Below, one piece after another: positions 23,346 through 35,003 of a DNA stretch of 64,000 nt. Under the pieces are notes generated by a model. It searched no databases and was not told the origin of the DNA. It saw nothing but the letters and a program-made list of their open reading frames with translations. The first letter of the stretch is position 1, and every line of letters starts with the position of its first letter. This stretch comes from Ganoderma boninense. Its lineage: Eukaryota > Basidiomycota > Agaricomycetes > Polyporales > Polyporaceae. The DNA lies in NCBI GenBank assembly GCA_002900995.3, contig CM035306.1, forward strand, positions 3,320,100-3,384,099, given 5' to 3'. The position numbers and the translations under genes are program-made.

Positions 23346-25267
23346 TCACACTTCCGTATCCAAACCGCGCTTCCGCCCACTCTTCGCCTCGTCCAAGAAC
23401 TTGTCGAGACCGAAGACATCGGCCGAGTCCTTTTCGAACTGGACGGGGCCTTCCCGGACCTCCTGCTCATGCGCACCTTCGAAGCCCGCGCGCGGCGCAC
23501 CCAGTCCGAAACGGTCGTTGTCAAGAGCCCTGCCGATACCCTCCTCCGTTCCGCCACCGAACGACTCCTCGTTACCTTCAGTGATGTTTCCGCGTGCCTT
23601 GTAGATGGCGGCGGCGGCACTGGAGCCGTGGAAAAGGGGCCGATCGTACAGGTTGTATGCATCGTCGTCGGCGAAGCTGCCGGATAGCGACTCCTGATTG
23701 AAAAGGCGGGAGTCGAGCATGCTCTCCTTCGACATTGTCGGTTTCGCAAGACCAAGCGCAATCTTCTCGGAGATATCCCGATTCTGCTGTCGGGCGAGCA
23801 TCTTCGCCCTCTGTTCTGTCCCCATGTTGCTCATCCGCATCTCTCGCTCCCGCTCTCTTCTCTTCTCCGCACGCATCTGGTCTCGAACCTTTGCTGCCTC
23901 CTCGTCCTCCTCATCCTCCGAGGGCTCTGAGTCGGATTCGCTTCCCGAACCATATGCACCGAGAGAGGACTGCATAGCCGCGGTGCGCTCGGCCGTTGGT
24001 CTTGACTCCCCACGAGGCGGGATACCGGCGCGCTCTTCGCGAGCACGCTGAGCAAGCAGGCGGAGGTTCTCCTCTTTCTGAGCCTTCTCCTTCTCTGCGA
24101 GCTTCTGTTGCATGAGGGCGCGTTGCCGGACCTCCTCACGCGCGTGACGGTCGGCAACAAAGAGCGCTTCGGAGAATTTGGCGAAGTTGTCGTTGATGTG
24201 CACCTGGGATTGATGCGCTGAATTAGCGACGAATGTCACACAGTACAAGAGAAAACTCACGTCCTGCAGACCACGTCCGTCGGCAGCTAAACGTTTGTCG
24301 AGAGGGATAGTGTAACCCTTGTTGTTCTTCCAGTTGGAGATGCATGGCGGAATCATCCACTCCTTCTGCTCCTGAGCGGTGGCCTTGCGTGGAGGGCTAC
24401 GAAGGACCGGCGGTGGAGGACTCGGAGGACCACGGGGAATCTTCTTGTGCTTGAAACGTGGTGGCTCAAGAGGGTCCTCGACGACATCGGTCATTTTGAT
24501 GATTCGCTGCTTCAGGCCGTCGGCATTGCCTTGCTGACCAGGAGTATAACGGATGAAGGACGTCTTGCCTTGACTGTCAGGAACGTTCTTGGGCTGGGCC
24601 GCCTTAATCTTCCCATTAACGAGCTTTTCCAGTGCTGCCCTAGTCTTGTCTGTCGTTGCTTGCACCTCCTCTTCAGTTGGGCGTTCCAGATTTCGCTCAT
24701 CGTCATCGAGGTCCTTGCGATGGGCAATTGGAACGAGATCCTTGAACTGAGACTGAACAAATTTGCCAGCACGTTGGCCCTGGAGCGCGATGGCGTCGTA
24801 GCGGACATTGCCTTCGGCATCAACTTGGAGCGCGAGGGTGTTCCCGGCCGCGGTCTTGATTCAAGGTCATCTTACGCGTCATAGAAAACAAGCTAAGGAA
24901 CACCTGCCTTCTTTTTACCCATGTTCAGTGGGTACTGAGCAACGTGACATTCGGGGTATGCACCACCATCCCCTGCGGCCAAGATGAGGGGACGCACCGG
25001 GCTACAATTGGATCACGCACCGAAGTCTTCCAAAGAAGCCGGCTTCCATCCTCTCCTCTGTCCGTACGGCGGTACAACCTGGCGAACGATCACGGCTTGT
25101 GAAGGCCCTGCTTGCTGCTGGGGTTGAACTTGGAGAACAGCGTCGTCATCGTCGTCCGAGACCACAGGAATATTGATGGGATTTGGAAGAAGGCTAACAC
25201 AATCGGCGAATTAGAGACTACATCCAGCAGAGGAGAGCGCGAAGACTCACGAAGCGAGAGCAGCCAT
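23346..25267 (-). CDS. PRP45: Pre-mRNA-splicing factor Prp45 (SNW1/SKIP)
   Basis: Five exons: 25251-25267, 25021-25193, 24908-24972, 24261-24854 and 23346-24203; 568 aa. The SNW family core is clear: RRGWKPASLEDFG, GAYPECHVAQYPLNMG, TLALQVDAEGNVRYDAIA, SFIRYTPGQQ, the proline-rich PPSPPPPVLRSPPRK, WMIPPCISNWKNNKGYTIPLDKR and HINDNFAKFSEALFVADR. It is followed by a charged coiled-coil tail with NIGLAKP-like (ALGLAKP) and GSSAAAAIYK motifs. The protein belongs to the NTC-related complex and stabilises the active spliceosome; metazoan SKIP is also a transcription co-regulator. The first coding exon is only 17 nt. The third intron (24855-24907) can only be joined in frame with a GC donor while keeping the conserved TLALQVDAEG block. 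It is divergent from TIM54 across 189 bp. Confidence 0.95.
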
Positions 25268-25456
25268 GGTCGAGGTCACAATGAGCGTGTATAAGCGCCC
25301 TCGCCCAGCAGCGGTGCCAGGTGTTGCGTGTGGTTGTGTTTGGTTCCTCCAAAGGCGCCCCAAGCGGCTGCCGGGCCGCTGGGATCCAGCGAAACAAGAG
25401 TCGCGTCGAGCGGCCGTCGTGACTTGTCCCAAATCTCTTCTGGTCCACCCCGGTCT

Positions 25457-27048
25457 ATGGCGTCGTCAGCCCCGTCACCGGCGACGAGCTCGAGCTCCAA
25501 GCCGACTGGAGACTCCCTCTTCCCCAAACCTCAGCCCCCTCAGTCCGGTGTGAGGGCCGCGCTGCAGTACACTGGCATCCCACCGTCATGGCTCGACAAG
25601 CGTCCTAGTCTTCCGTCCTGCAACTGGCTCATTTTCCTTGGCGTCACCTCTGCTGTCGCTGGCTACTACATATACGACCGCAGAGAGTGCAAGAAAATCC
25701 GGCAGGAGTATGTGGACAAGGTCAAGGACCTCGCGACCGTGCCCATGGGTAGCATGGAGCTTCCGCGAAAGGTCACGGTGTACGGTGCGAAGTGGCTGGG
25801 CGATGAGGACTACGACCGAAGCATGAAGTACTTCCGGAAATACGTCAAGGTTTGTGTGCCGTCTTTTGCCTTTCTCCTCCGTCACGAGTTGATTGATGTG
25901 CATTTGCATAGCCCATCATAGTTGCCGCGGCGGTGGACTATGACATGGTCAAGGGTCGTCGGTTAGGCGATATCGCGCGAAAGGTTGCTGACGAAATTCG
26001 CGCCGACCGACGAATCATTCTCGGTCTAGACCAGCCGTTCGTCGGTCCTATGCAGCTGCCGGGCAGCACCCCAGCTGAGAAACGCCAGCGCAAGGTCGAT
26101 GGCGGCATCGTAATCGTCGGTCGTCATACCCTGAAGGAGTACTTCACCGGCCTGAAACGAGGATGGACGGAGGGGTTGGAACCTGTAGACAGGGAAGAAC
26201 GGTTGGCGCAAATGCTGGAGGCGGACGGCAAGTTTGACGAGCCGGACCCAGAACCCTCACAAGACATTGCTCTCGGTGACGATGAGCCCATACCCACACG
26301 TTCACGTCTTCCCTCCTCGAACCCCGCTTTTTCAGTCCTCGCGACACAAAATCTCCGTGCTCCTCCACCTCCTCCTCCAAGGGATACGATCCCTTCCCAC
26401 CTAAATGCGCCACCAGCCGCTCTCCCTCCTCAACCTCCCATGCTCCTCGTCGGCTTCACGAATCACATCGGGTTTACCCAGATCCCTCTCATGATCTGGG
26501 AGTTCTTCAATGAGCGCGTCAAGGTGCGCGAGGGCGCAGAAGCCGCGTACAAACTTGTCCTGGGCAACACGCGACCTTTCACTGCTCCCCCTGCTGAAGC
26601 GCCCTCTCATATGGACGTGGTTTTCGACCCAGACCAACCCCAAAAGCCATCACTCGCCGAGCTTTCTCCTACGGACCTCGACTTCGATCGGGAAGCTGAG
26701 TCTTACTACAAGAAATCAGTCGTTCGCGATTTCCTGTCAGAGATTGAGAAGGCGCGGAAGGAGTACTACAACTCGCTGGTCAAGAAGCTTGAGACTGCGC
26801 GGGCTCTTGCACGCAGGACGCGGGAACCGACCAAGGAGGAGACAAACTACCCGCCCCCCACCGAAGTCGAGCTCCGTGCAGAACGTCTGAAGAAGGAGCA
26901 GAGGTGGACGACTGATGAAGAAGGGTTCAACGTCATCCGGCCAGACAAGGATGTTGAGTGGGACGAGAGGTTCCGGACTGTGCTCAAGGTCTATACCGAC
27001 CCATCGCCGGAGCAGTCCACGTCCGCTTCCACGCCTCCTGCTGCATGA
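25457..27048 (+). CDS. TIM54: Mitochondrial inner-membrane import subunit TIM54
   Basis: Two exons, 25457-25849 and 25912-27048, encode 509 aa. The Tim54 family features are GVRAALQYTGIPPSWLDKRP, a single membrane span (WLIFLGVTSAVAGYYIY), RECKKIRQEYVDKV, VTVYGAKWLGDEDYDRSMKYF, and the long intermembrane-space domain with VAAAVDYDMVKGRRLGDIA and a C-terminal DEEGFNVIRPDKDVEWDERF. It is a subunit of the TIM22 complex, which inserts carrier proteins into the inner membrane and supports assembly of Yme1. An internal Pro-rich linker with six consecutive prolines separates the two halves. The start ATG is the first in the frame; an upstream open frame without ATG precedes it. Confidence 0.95.
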
Positions 27049-27155
27049 TATACATTTGACGCCATCTTTCCGTACCGTACACATCGCCTAGCATACACTC
27101 ACCCCACGGCATCTCCATAGACTTCCCAATCACCGTGTAATGACTGCGCTACTAA

Positions 27156-30100
27156 TCACCCCTCCACGATGTCCACGGCACCACTGTTCAGCCACGCCTC
27201 AAACTCCGCAAAGGAGTCCGCTAGAGGATCTTCATATTGGTCGTCCTCCTTGTCGCGCATTTGTGCAGGCTGATCTTCGCTGTTCCGACCAAGCTGGCTG
27301 AGACCACTAGCCATAGTCTGATAGAGGGACGAAGTAGAATTGGAACCCGAGGCCAGGTGAGATGGTCGCACGCTGGTTTCTTCTGGCAGAGTAGGCGTGG
27401 AGGGAATGATGTTGAAGAGACAAGCATCGAGAACGAAACCGTCGTCTTCATCCAAGGGTACGGGCCCAGGTGAGGTAACCAGTGAGGATTGAGTGCCATG
27501 CCGGAACAACTGAGGTTCATCAGGATTGTCGCCACCGGACCGGGAGACTGAAGAGCAGAACAGCGGTGCCTTAGGCGGGGAAGAGAATATCTGCAATGGC
27601 TCGATAAAGTCACTCAAGATAGCTGCAAAGATTTTTCACCTCGATAGGGGAATTGCCACGCTCTTTTGTGTGCTTTTTCGCAGGAGGGGAGGAATCTGAG
27701 CTGGAGATCGACCTCCTTCTCTTCCTCTGGCGACTGACTGGAGACGGTGGTCTGGTTACCGCAGTAATGCCTTCCTGAGGGTCGCGCACGGCTATCCTCC
27801 CATCCGCCACCTCGAAACCCATGGGAGGGATGTGTAAGCCAGCAATGAGTGCATCAACTTCTGGGTCGGCGTAGTCGGTGGATTCAGAAGCAGTACTGTG
27901 ACGTTGAGCCTCAGTTTCCCCAGCTCCAGTCAGAAGGTTCAGCGCATCAGGGAGATCGTCGTCAGACACATCCAAGTCGTCGGGATTCACTAGATGAACC
28001 TTGCCAGGCCTGTCGTCGTGGATTCTTGCAAATTCCAGGTCAAAGTCCGGAGGAGGTTTGCGCTTTCGTACGGGAGGGGCTGATTCAAAGTTGGTTTCCA
28101 GCTTGATGCGAGTGCGATCGCCCAACCGTAGATTCTCCTTCACGCCCATACGGTCGTGCAGGGCTTCTAGATCCTTGAGGGCCCCATCAGATCTGACTAT
28201 GGGCCGGGGCTTAGGCTTGTTCGTCGCGTCACGAGTCGATGTAGCAGTAGGTTTCGAGGACGATGCCACAGGCTTCTGCGGGAAGGCATCACCAGCCACA
28301 ATCGCTTCAAGGCGTTTCTTGGTCATGGGTGGAGGTTTGCGCAGCCCATCTCGGCAACTATACAAGTTAGATAATGCTAAGAGGGCCAGCGTATAAGCAT
28401 GACATACCACATATGTCTGCACTTCGTCTTATCCTTGCAAGTGTGGTTGCATCTGTATCGCATGGTAAGCAGACCAATATAGTGACGGGTGTCTAGACAT
28501 ACTCGAAGTTGCCATTCGAGAGTTGTCTGGACGGAGCAGCGGCGGATGATATTGACTCGACTGAAACGTTCGTCTGCCTGAGTGAACCCGGGAACTCGGT
28601 AACGCGTGACGGTCCAGGACCTGTGGATCATCAAGGCCGAGTACCAAGACTCCCATGGTTAAGCATACCTGTGCGTTTTGGGGATTCGCTGTGCAGAGCC
28701 ACTGGAGTCTGAAGAACTTCTGGTTCATCGAAGTCGTCTTCCTCCATGTTCCAGAAGTCTGCGACGTCTTCAAGCCCTTCGAGGTCGCGTGCCTGCGTCA
28801 TAAGTATCATCAGTCAACTGAGATACGGACTCCTTTCAGAATATATATCACCAAGGAGTCTTGTGGCCGAGTGTCTGGGACAGGGAATGCAGACGAATCC
28901 ATCTTCGGTTTATAGGAATCCGAGACTGTGACTCCGGCAAACGTATCCTATCTTGGGCTCAGAGAATGCTACAAATGCGCATAAAACCGTCCTACCGATG
29001 TTATGTAGACGATGATTGATTGGCTTGGTTTCGTCAATTTGGTTCTGACCTCGAAGGTTTTCGTATCCTTGAGGGCAGAGGTCCTAAACATGGATATAAG
29101 CTCAGCAATATCAGTACCACGCACGGATAACAGCGGGACTTGACCCACGAGATGCGACGGAAGTCTACAAAAACAGAGTCGGAAGTCAGAGTCAACACAA
29201 TCGTCATATCTCTTCGCTTCTGCTTCTTGCTTTTCTTCAAGCCGGATGCCTTACGGTCTTGCACTAATCCACATTGAATAGACAGCTCGACGTCGACCCC
29301 ATCTTTCTTGGGAATCACATCTATCTCGGAGATGGTGACTCGATACTGTGGTAATTGGTTGACGGCAAAAAGGACATCATGTCCGAAGGGGGGCTTGCGG
29401 TTGAGCAACTATCGAAAAGTCAATCCCACGACGAGATGTCGGATTCTGGTCGAACATACCATTTCGATAAATGCAGGGTCTTTCTTCCTCAGTGCCGCAA
29501 AGGTCGTGATGTTGTTTTCTGCGAGCACCTACCGAGCGATATGCACAAAATCATCATCCACATTGAAAGTCTTACCTTCAACCTGAAACAGTGTCGTCAA
29601 AAAGAGAACACGCTTCCACGCTTCCATGCCAATGCACTTACGATTTCAACCCGATGTCGTCGAGCTGGCGGAATATAACACTTCTATCCTCCCATGCCTT
29701 TGCCGTCAAACAACGCATGCTACGTACATAAACATGTCAGTGTTATGTTTGAGGGCGAGACAGCGCACGTAAGGCCGCACATACACCTCAAGTGCGTTCT
29801 TGAGTAGGGCGCCAGCCTTGCGAACGTTCGCGACTTCGACGACAGCTACGGGCATGGACTTTAGTACTGTATTGGTAAGCATTGAGCAGCTCACCTCTAG
29901 CGATCCGGGAAATATGTCGGAAGATTGGAATGGATTCGGTGTACGGTTGAGTCTCTGCAGTCTTGTATTCAGGCTCCGAGAGATTCACAGCTCCCAGAAT
30001 GGCTTGGATCAATATGAAAACTTTGTCAGAGGGCTTCTCAATCTTCTTGAGAGGATACCGTATGTCGTGGTGCGTCCTTAGCTTGTTGTATACCTGTACA

Positions 30101-33100
30101 AACACTCTGAGAATCTGAGCCGCAACTAGGCGCGAACTCGTGATGAACCTGCTTCTCCCCAGAACGGAACTTGACGTCGGAAAATCTATTTGATGTGAGC
30201 GTGACTGATGAGGAACACAGTGAGGTGTACGCACTCTTCTGAACACGAAATGGACTCAAGCTGCACAAGGCGTCCAGTGAATACACCCATTGGCGTTACC
30301 CAGTAGTAATCTGCTCACAATCTCTCGGATGGTCGCCTTATCCGACAACTTTACTATTTGTACCATCTGAAATGTAAGAAGTTGTCAGAAACGAAACAGT
30401 AATGTGTTGTGTGCAAGAAATCGCACCGTCCCCTGGCGAATGTAGAACTAAGAGAGTATTTTGAGTTAACCGTTCATCGAATAATCAAGAAGACTGTACC
30501 TTGCTCATAATATCCCCATAGTCAGTGGACGAGAGGGAAGTATCTTCTGGATCCAAAACTACCAAATCTGCTTGGGTGAGAGTAGCAATGCTCTCCATGA
30601 CGAGTTCGTCCATTCTCTCCTGCCAGGTCTTATTACCTTCCTTCTTGAAGTCGTAATGTGCTGGGTTCTTCTGCAGCCGTCTATATAAGAATGATCTCCT
30701 CAACCATTCCTTCGCTGTCTCCGTGTCCGTGATGGTGCCTAACGCGACCTCGGAGTTGAGATGGTCCGAAAGCCCTAGGTGTAGGCTGCTCTCGAGCACG
30801 GTTTGTCCTTGAGCAAGCGCCTTATACTTGGCTTCTAGCTCCTGCTCGCACATGATGATTGCCACTCCCTCTTTATCGAACTGTGGCCGACCCTTTGCAA
30901 CATAACGTCCGTCGACGTGCTCGGACAAGATGTCAATGGGTCACTCACAGCGCGACCGATCATCTGCATGACGTCCAGGTCAGAGTATTCTTGTGAAGTG
31001 CCATTCTGGAATAGCTTCACGCCTTTGATGATGACTGTATGTGCCGCTGTGAAAGATACGTCAACTTCGATACCGATCCGGACAACACCGTCACGAACGT
31101 AAGTTAACCCCAACAGCGAGAGTCTGTGTTCTTCATCAATGAGACGTGCACGTCACAAGTTTAGTCGACACACATACAGAGGTAGCGAACAGGACCTTCA
31201 GCATTCTCTTGAGGAACAGTTGTTCAGTCGCATTGCGATCGTTCTTCTCCAGCCCAGCATGGTGGACACCGATACCAAACGCGGCCAGGTCTGCGTTAAA
31301 CGGCGATTATGACGCACAACGTGACGAAGAGCATGCAGCTGCTCACTGTCTAATTGCTTGTTCCCGAAACTGTGGTCGATCCTGACAGCAAAGCGTCAGA
31401 ATAGACATATTTGCGCCTTCCGCGTCATGCATTTAATCAACCTGGGGGGCTTTGACCATGGAACAGCCTCCTTCTTCCCTTGTGCGCCCTCGTACTCCTT
31501 CAAAATGTGTTCTGCAGCAACCATCACCCCTTCAAAGTGGACAAGTCAGCGGGCACTATCATATCTCTAGAAATTGACGACTGCCTTTGCGCGTAGGACA
31601 GAAAACTAGGACAGGCTTGTCGTTGCAGTGCTGCTGCAATACGCTATACAACTTGTAGTCAAGCGCCTTCGCGAACACGAAATCGTTCGCATCTCGCCGA
31701 CGCGGGACTCCATAAACGAACTTCGATAGCTTGCAAGGTCTAAAATCGTCTCCAAACTGAACGCATGTGAGGGACCTATTTTATAGACGAGGTATGATGA
31801 TTACCTCCTTGACCGTGGCAGGTCCGCTATCTGTGCTATTCCCAACCCAATCAGCGACGTCTGCAATGTTGGGAACCGTCGCGGAGACTACGAGGAACCG
31901 GACCGAGGTTCCCCGCAGCTTCATCCGGGATACGACCACCTCCAACGTGCTTCCGCGTGGTTCATTGAGCAGGTGTACCTGTGCATGGTGATGAGTTACA
32001 CAGGAAAAACGATACACAACAAATAGTATCCAACTTCGTCTATAAGGAATAACTTGATTTGAGAAAGGATGTGGTGGTGATCCTGCCTATAGTCTTCAAG
32101 TCAAGCAGCCCTTCGCGGCTTGATTCTGCACTCACACGCACCAGTTACGGGTCAAGCTATCCCACTTCTCTCCCTGGGTAGGTGTTAGTGTGGATCATGT
32201 CTCCGTTGGCGACAAACCTACTGTAGTGACGCTAAAGCTGTGTTTGAGGATCAGTATATATGACAGAGAAAAATGCAGCTTGCATAATCGTAGCATCCTT
32301 CGCATCTCCCCAAGCCCCCCTCCCAGTGTTCACAGTATCACCAGTCAGCTCCGAACCTGCACATAATTCAACTGATTGCCTTCGAACAGAACATCTCGCC
32401 TTACATTTGGCTCCAAATGGTCCAAATTTTGCCTCCCAATCGGTTGCCTTTTCGGTGCATAACGACTACATAAGTAGCTGATCAGCGCATACAGTCATCG
32501 AGGCACCGGATTAGCGCTACCTTGGTGGGGGCAATGTAGACGCAGCGAGATTTATGGCTAGGGTGTGACGTTTCCTTCAGCATTTTGATAATGGAGAGTT
32601 CAAAGAGCACGGTCTTCCCGCTCCCGGTTGGCGCTATTGAGGAGTCAGCGGGCCGACACAAACAGATCATGAGGGCGACGGACCGCTAATAACCTGAAAA
32701 AAGGACGAGCGTAAACGTTGCACTGACGACTAAATGAGTAAGCTCACCATGTTCTCGTCGGTTCCCATAACCTATTCCCGATGGTAAAGGCATACAGTTT
32801 ACCAGCGTACTAACAACAGTGGTACTCACCGTCTCGAAGCATTGAGATTGGACGGCATTAAAGACACCAAATTTGAAAAGTCCCCGATATATGTCCGCTG
32901 CGGGGAAGAGTTCATATCGGCAAAGTCAACACCTCGGAATCTGGCGGAATCTCACGCAAGTCGGAGACAGGTCGAAGACGAGTGCCTCGACCAATACGAG
33001 TGCCGGAAGGATTTGGGGAGTGGTTGTATGCGGGGTCCCAAGCAGCCACAGTGCGACCCGACGGCGGTGGCTCTGGTGGAGTCAAATTATCACAAGAGTG

Positions 33101-33572
33101 GCCCTGATGGTTCCTATCTGCACGAAACTTCAATAGCTAGGTCCTGTAGGACAACATTCAAGCCCCCACCTGTATGCCGTTCCAGATAATTTGCACGTGA
33201 AAGCGTATCGAAACTATTTCCATCTTCGTGATCACGTATATAATCCGGTTCACGAACTATATGGTGCCTGGAGACCTGCAGGCGAAGATTATGTCTGGGG
33301 GTGGAAAGCGCCAACGGCCCAGAGCGCCAGCCACGTTCAGGAGGAGAAGGCGAAGAATTTGCTGTAGTACCAATTGGCCTTGTTTGTAAGTAGGCACCTC
33401 TCGAGCGTATGTTGCGCATATACTCACCGATCTCGTCCAGTAGCTCATCTACGTCGTCATACGCGCCATCATCACATTCGCGAACATTGTAAGAAAATGG
33501 ATTGTCTGAGGCAGTACTGTAGTAAGGGTCGGGCTCTGCATCTTCAGGCAGGTAGTTGTAGTAGTGGTCCAT
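27156..33572 (-). CDS. HFM1: Meiotic ATP-dependent DNA helicase MER3/HFM1
   Basis: A 37-exon model gives 1474 aa in one frame. Exons, 5' to 3': 33428-33572, 33170-33361, 32956-33117, 32830-32897, 32748-32771, 32684-32693, 32521-32633, 32405-32465, 32284-32356, 32222-32231, 32142-32173, 32035-32086, 31805-31978, 31585-31756, 31442-31529, 31347-31381, 31178-31290, 31099-31123, 30949-31046, 30500-30892, 30427-30447, 30319-30366, 30235-30260, 30149-30185, 29895-30093, 29785-29845, 29642-29719, 29576-29582, 29460-29528, 29149-29408, 28996-29083, 28852-28902, 28669-28792, 28503-28620, 28408-28452, 27640-28357, 27156-27590. Visible motifs are PDIYRGLFKFGVFNAVQ, Walker A APTGSGKT (about residue 201), DEVH (313), VVSATVPN, GIGVHHAGL, QMIGRAGRPQFD (about 545), a Sec63 domain, and a CxHxC...C zinc finger (CNHTCKDKTKCRHMCC, about 1076). 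MER3 promotes ZMM crossovers by extending recombination intermediates. The last 380 residues are disordered. Exon 28852-28902 is the least certain. Confidence 0.93.
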
Positions 33573-33851
33573 CCTGGCCAAGATGGTGGACGGAACGAAG
33601 GAGACGGCCAGGCTGCGGAGAGAAAGACTGGTGAGACCGAAATTAGACACGACCGACGCTCACGTGGGACAGAGTCACGCGTGACCTGTCGCGTCGAGAG
33701 TCGGGACCGCGGTGTGGCCCCCGCTTTGACCACCCACTTCTCCTCGCACCCATCATTCTTTTAAGCCCGGTAGCCGCGTCTCAGCCCACACAACTGCCCG
33801 CTTGTCTCCCACATAAGCTTCCCATCCTCTCGCAAACACTCTTTCCCCGCT
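33573..33851. promoter_or_regulatory. Divergent CKS1/HFM1 promoter with MCB palindrome
   Basis: The two start codons are 279 bp apart. A perfect 12-nt palindrome, GTCACGCGTGAC, at 33674-33685 contains the MCB core ACGCGT, and a CACGTG E-box-like site lies at 33661-33666. Cell-cycle control of CKS1 and a mitosis/meiosis switch with HFM1 would fit, but this is inferred from position only. Confidence 0.4.
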
Positions 33852-34346
33852 ATGGCTGCCAAGGACGCGAAGGCCCAGGAAGCCGTCCGCAAGCTTGAGG
33901 AGTATATCGAAAAGTGCGTCTGCCCTGCAGTCCCTGTGTCCAAATCATAGACCTACCTGCTGCGCTCTGTAGGATCCACTACTCTGAACGTTACTCAGAC
34001 GATGAATACGAATATCGTCATGTCATCCTCCCCAAACCACTCTTTAAGATGATTCCGAAGAACTTCTTCAATCCCGATAACAGCGGCACCCTCCGCCTGC
34101 TCTCGGAGGAGGAGTGGCGGGGTATAGGCATTACTCAGAGCTTGGGTTGGGAGCATTACGAGGTTCACGGTAAGCCTGAGTTGCGTTCCCAGATGACTCT
34201 ACATTCTCAATTGTTCTTTACTCGCGGTAGCACCCGAACCCCACGTCCTCCTTTTCCGCAGGCCGAAGAACTTCGACCAGATGCAGGCCGCAATGGCGGG
34301 CAGATCCGCAGCCCCTGCTGGGAAGGCACAGGCGAAGAGAAAGTAA
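33852..34346 (+). CDS. CKS1: Cyclin-dependent kinase regulatory subunit CKS1/Suc1
   Basis: Three exons, 33852-33913, 33973-34169 and 34231-34346, encode 124 aa. The whole Suc1 fold is visible: [45 protein letters not shown] and [13 protein letters not shown]. These include the anion-binding Arg/Trp residues and the HxPEPH hinge for strand exchange. The N-terminus is a short basic helix, and the C-terminus is an Ala/Lys tail as in other mushrooms. CKS proteins bind CDKs and phosphosubstrates, allowing multisite phosphorylation in the cell cycle. The length is typical of fungal members. Confidence 0.96.
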
Positions 34347-35003
34347 CCTGCCGTTACCATCCGTCCCTTGTCTCGCTTCGTCCTGCATGATTACCGACAA
34401 GCTCATCAGGAGCTTCCAGCACGATTTCTCCCCGTCCTCATGGATTCTCTCGTTCAATTCATTCGGTCTCTACTGTTTTGTACCTGATTACGAGCTCTGT
34501 TGTGTATTATCGCGTCGCTTTCCTTGCTATACGCTCTGAATCGATAGGTCCATGTCCTCTCTTGCCTGTATGCGGTTTTGGCTGCTAGTCGTAGTGTCGA
34601 TGGCAACCCTGCTCGTCATATAGCGTTTGGTGTCATGATGTACATTTTACGCACCGGCAAGTGTCGAGATCCAGGACATGGCCCATGGGTGCTATTGCAG
34701 TCCCGGATCCGGCGGGCGGTAGTACGAGTAGCGGGCGCCCATGAAGGCGCGACGCGTCCCGGAGGGCGGAGGCCAACCTCTTCTCTCCGTCTCTCCGAGG
34801 AGCCCACTCTAAAGCCTTGCCGACGGATTCCTTGCTCCGCCCGGACTGTACACCCTCGGAGCCGGATTGCCACTCCAGGTCTCCTCAGCTCCCATTCTCA
34901 TGTCTGTGCTCTGCTATTGCGTGTCGTATACGTAAGCGAGGCCCAAAGGACAATTGCGAGCGTCGAACCCAAATCTCCCACTCTGCCATCTCATCGGACG
35001 CGC
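34347..35003. other. Spacer between CKS1 and STE23-like gene
   Basis: About 650 bp. The stretch from 34578 is open in the same frame as the downstream protease, but it lacks a convincing ATG and its translation is low-quality, so it is taken as 5' flank. No other feature was seen. Confidence 0.45.

Noticed and set aside
8568..33572. A physical cluster of DNA-repair/recombination genes (FAN1, HFM1, RPA1) as a functional unit
   Set aside because: They are spread over 38 kb with unrelated genes between and on different promoters; housekeeping genes of one theme can be this close by chance. No evidence of co-regulation beyond MCB-like words.
34578..35003. Upstream extension of the STE23-like reading frame to 34578
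   Set aside because: The frame is open, but the track start is not in a good protein context and the translation is Arg/Cys/Pro noise until the ATG at 35004.
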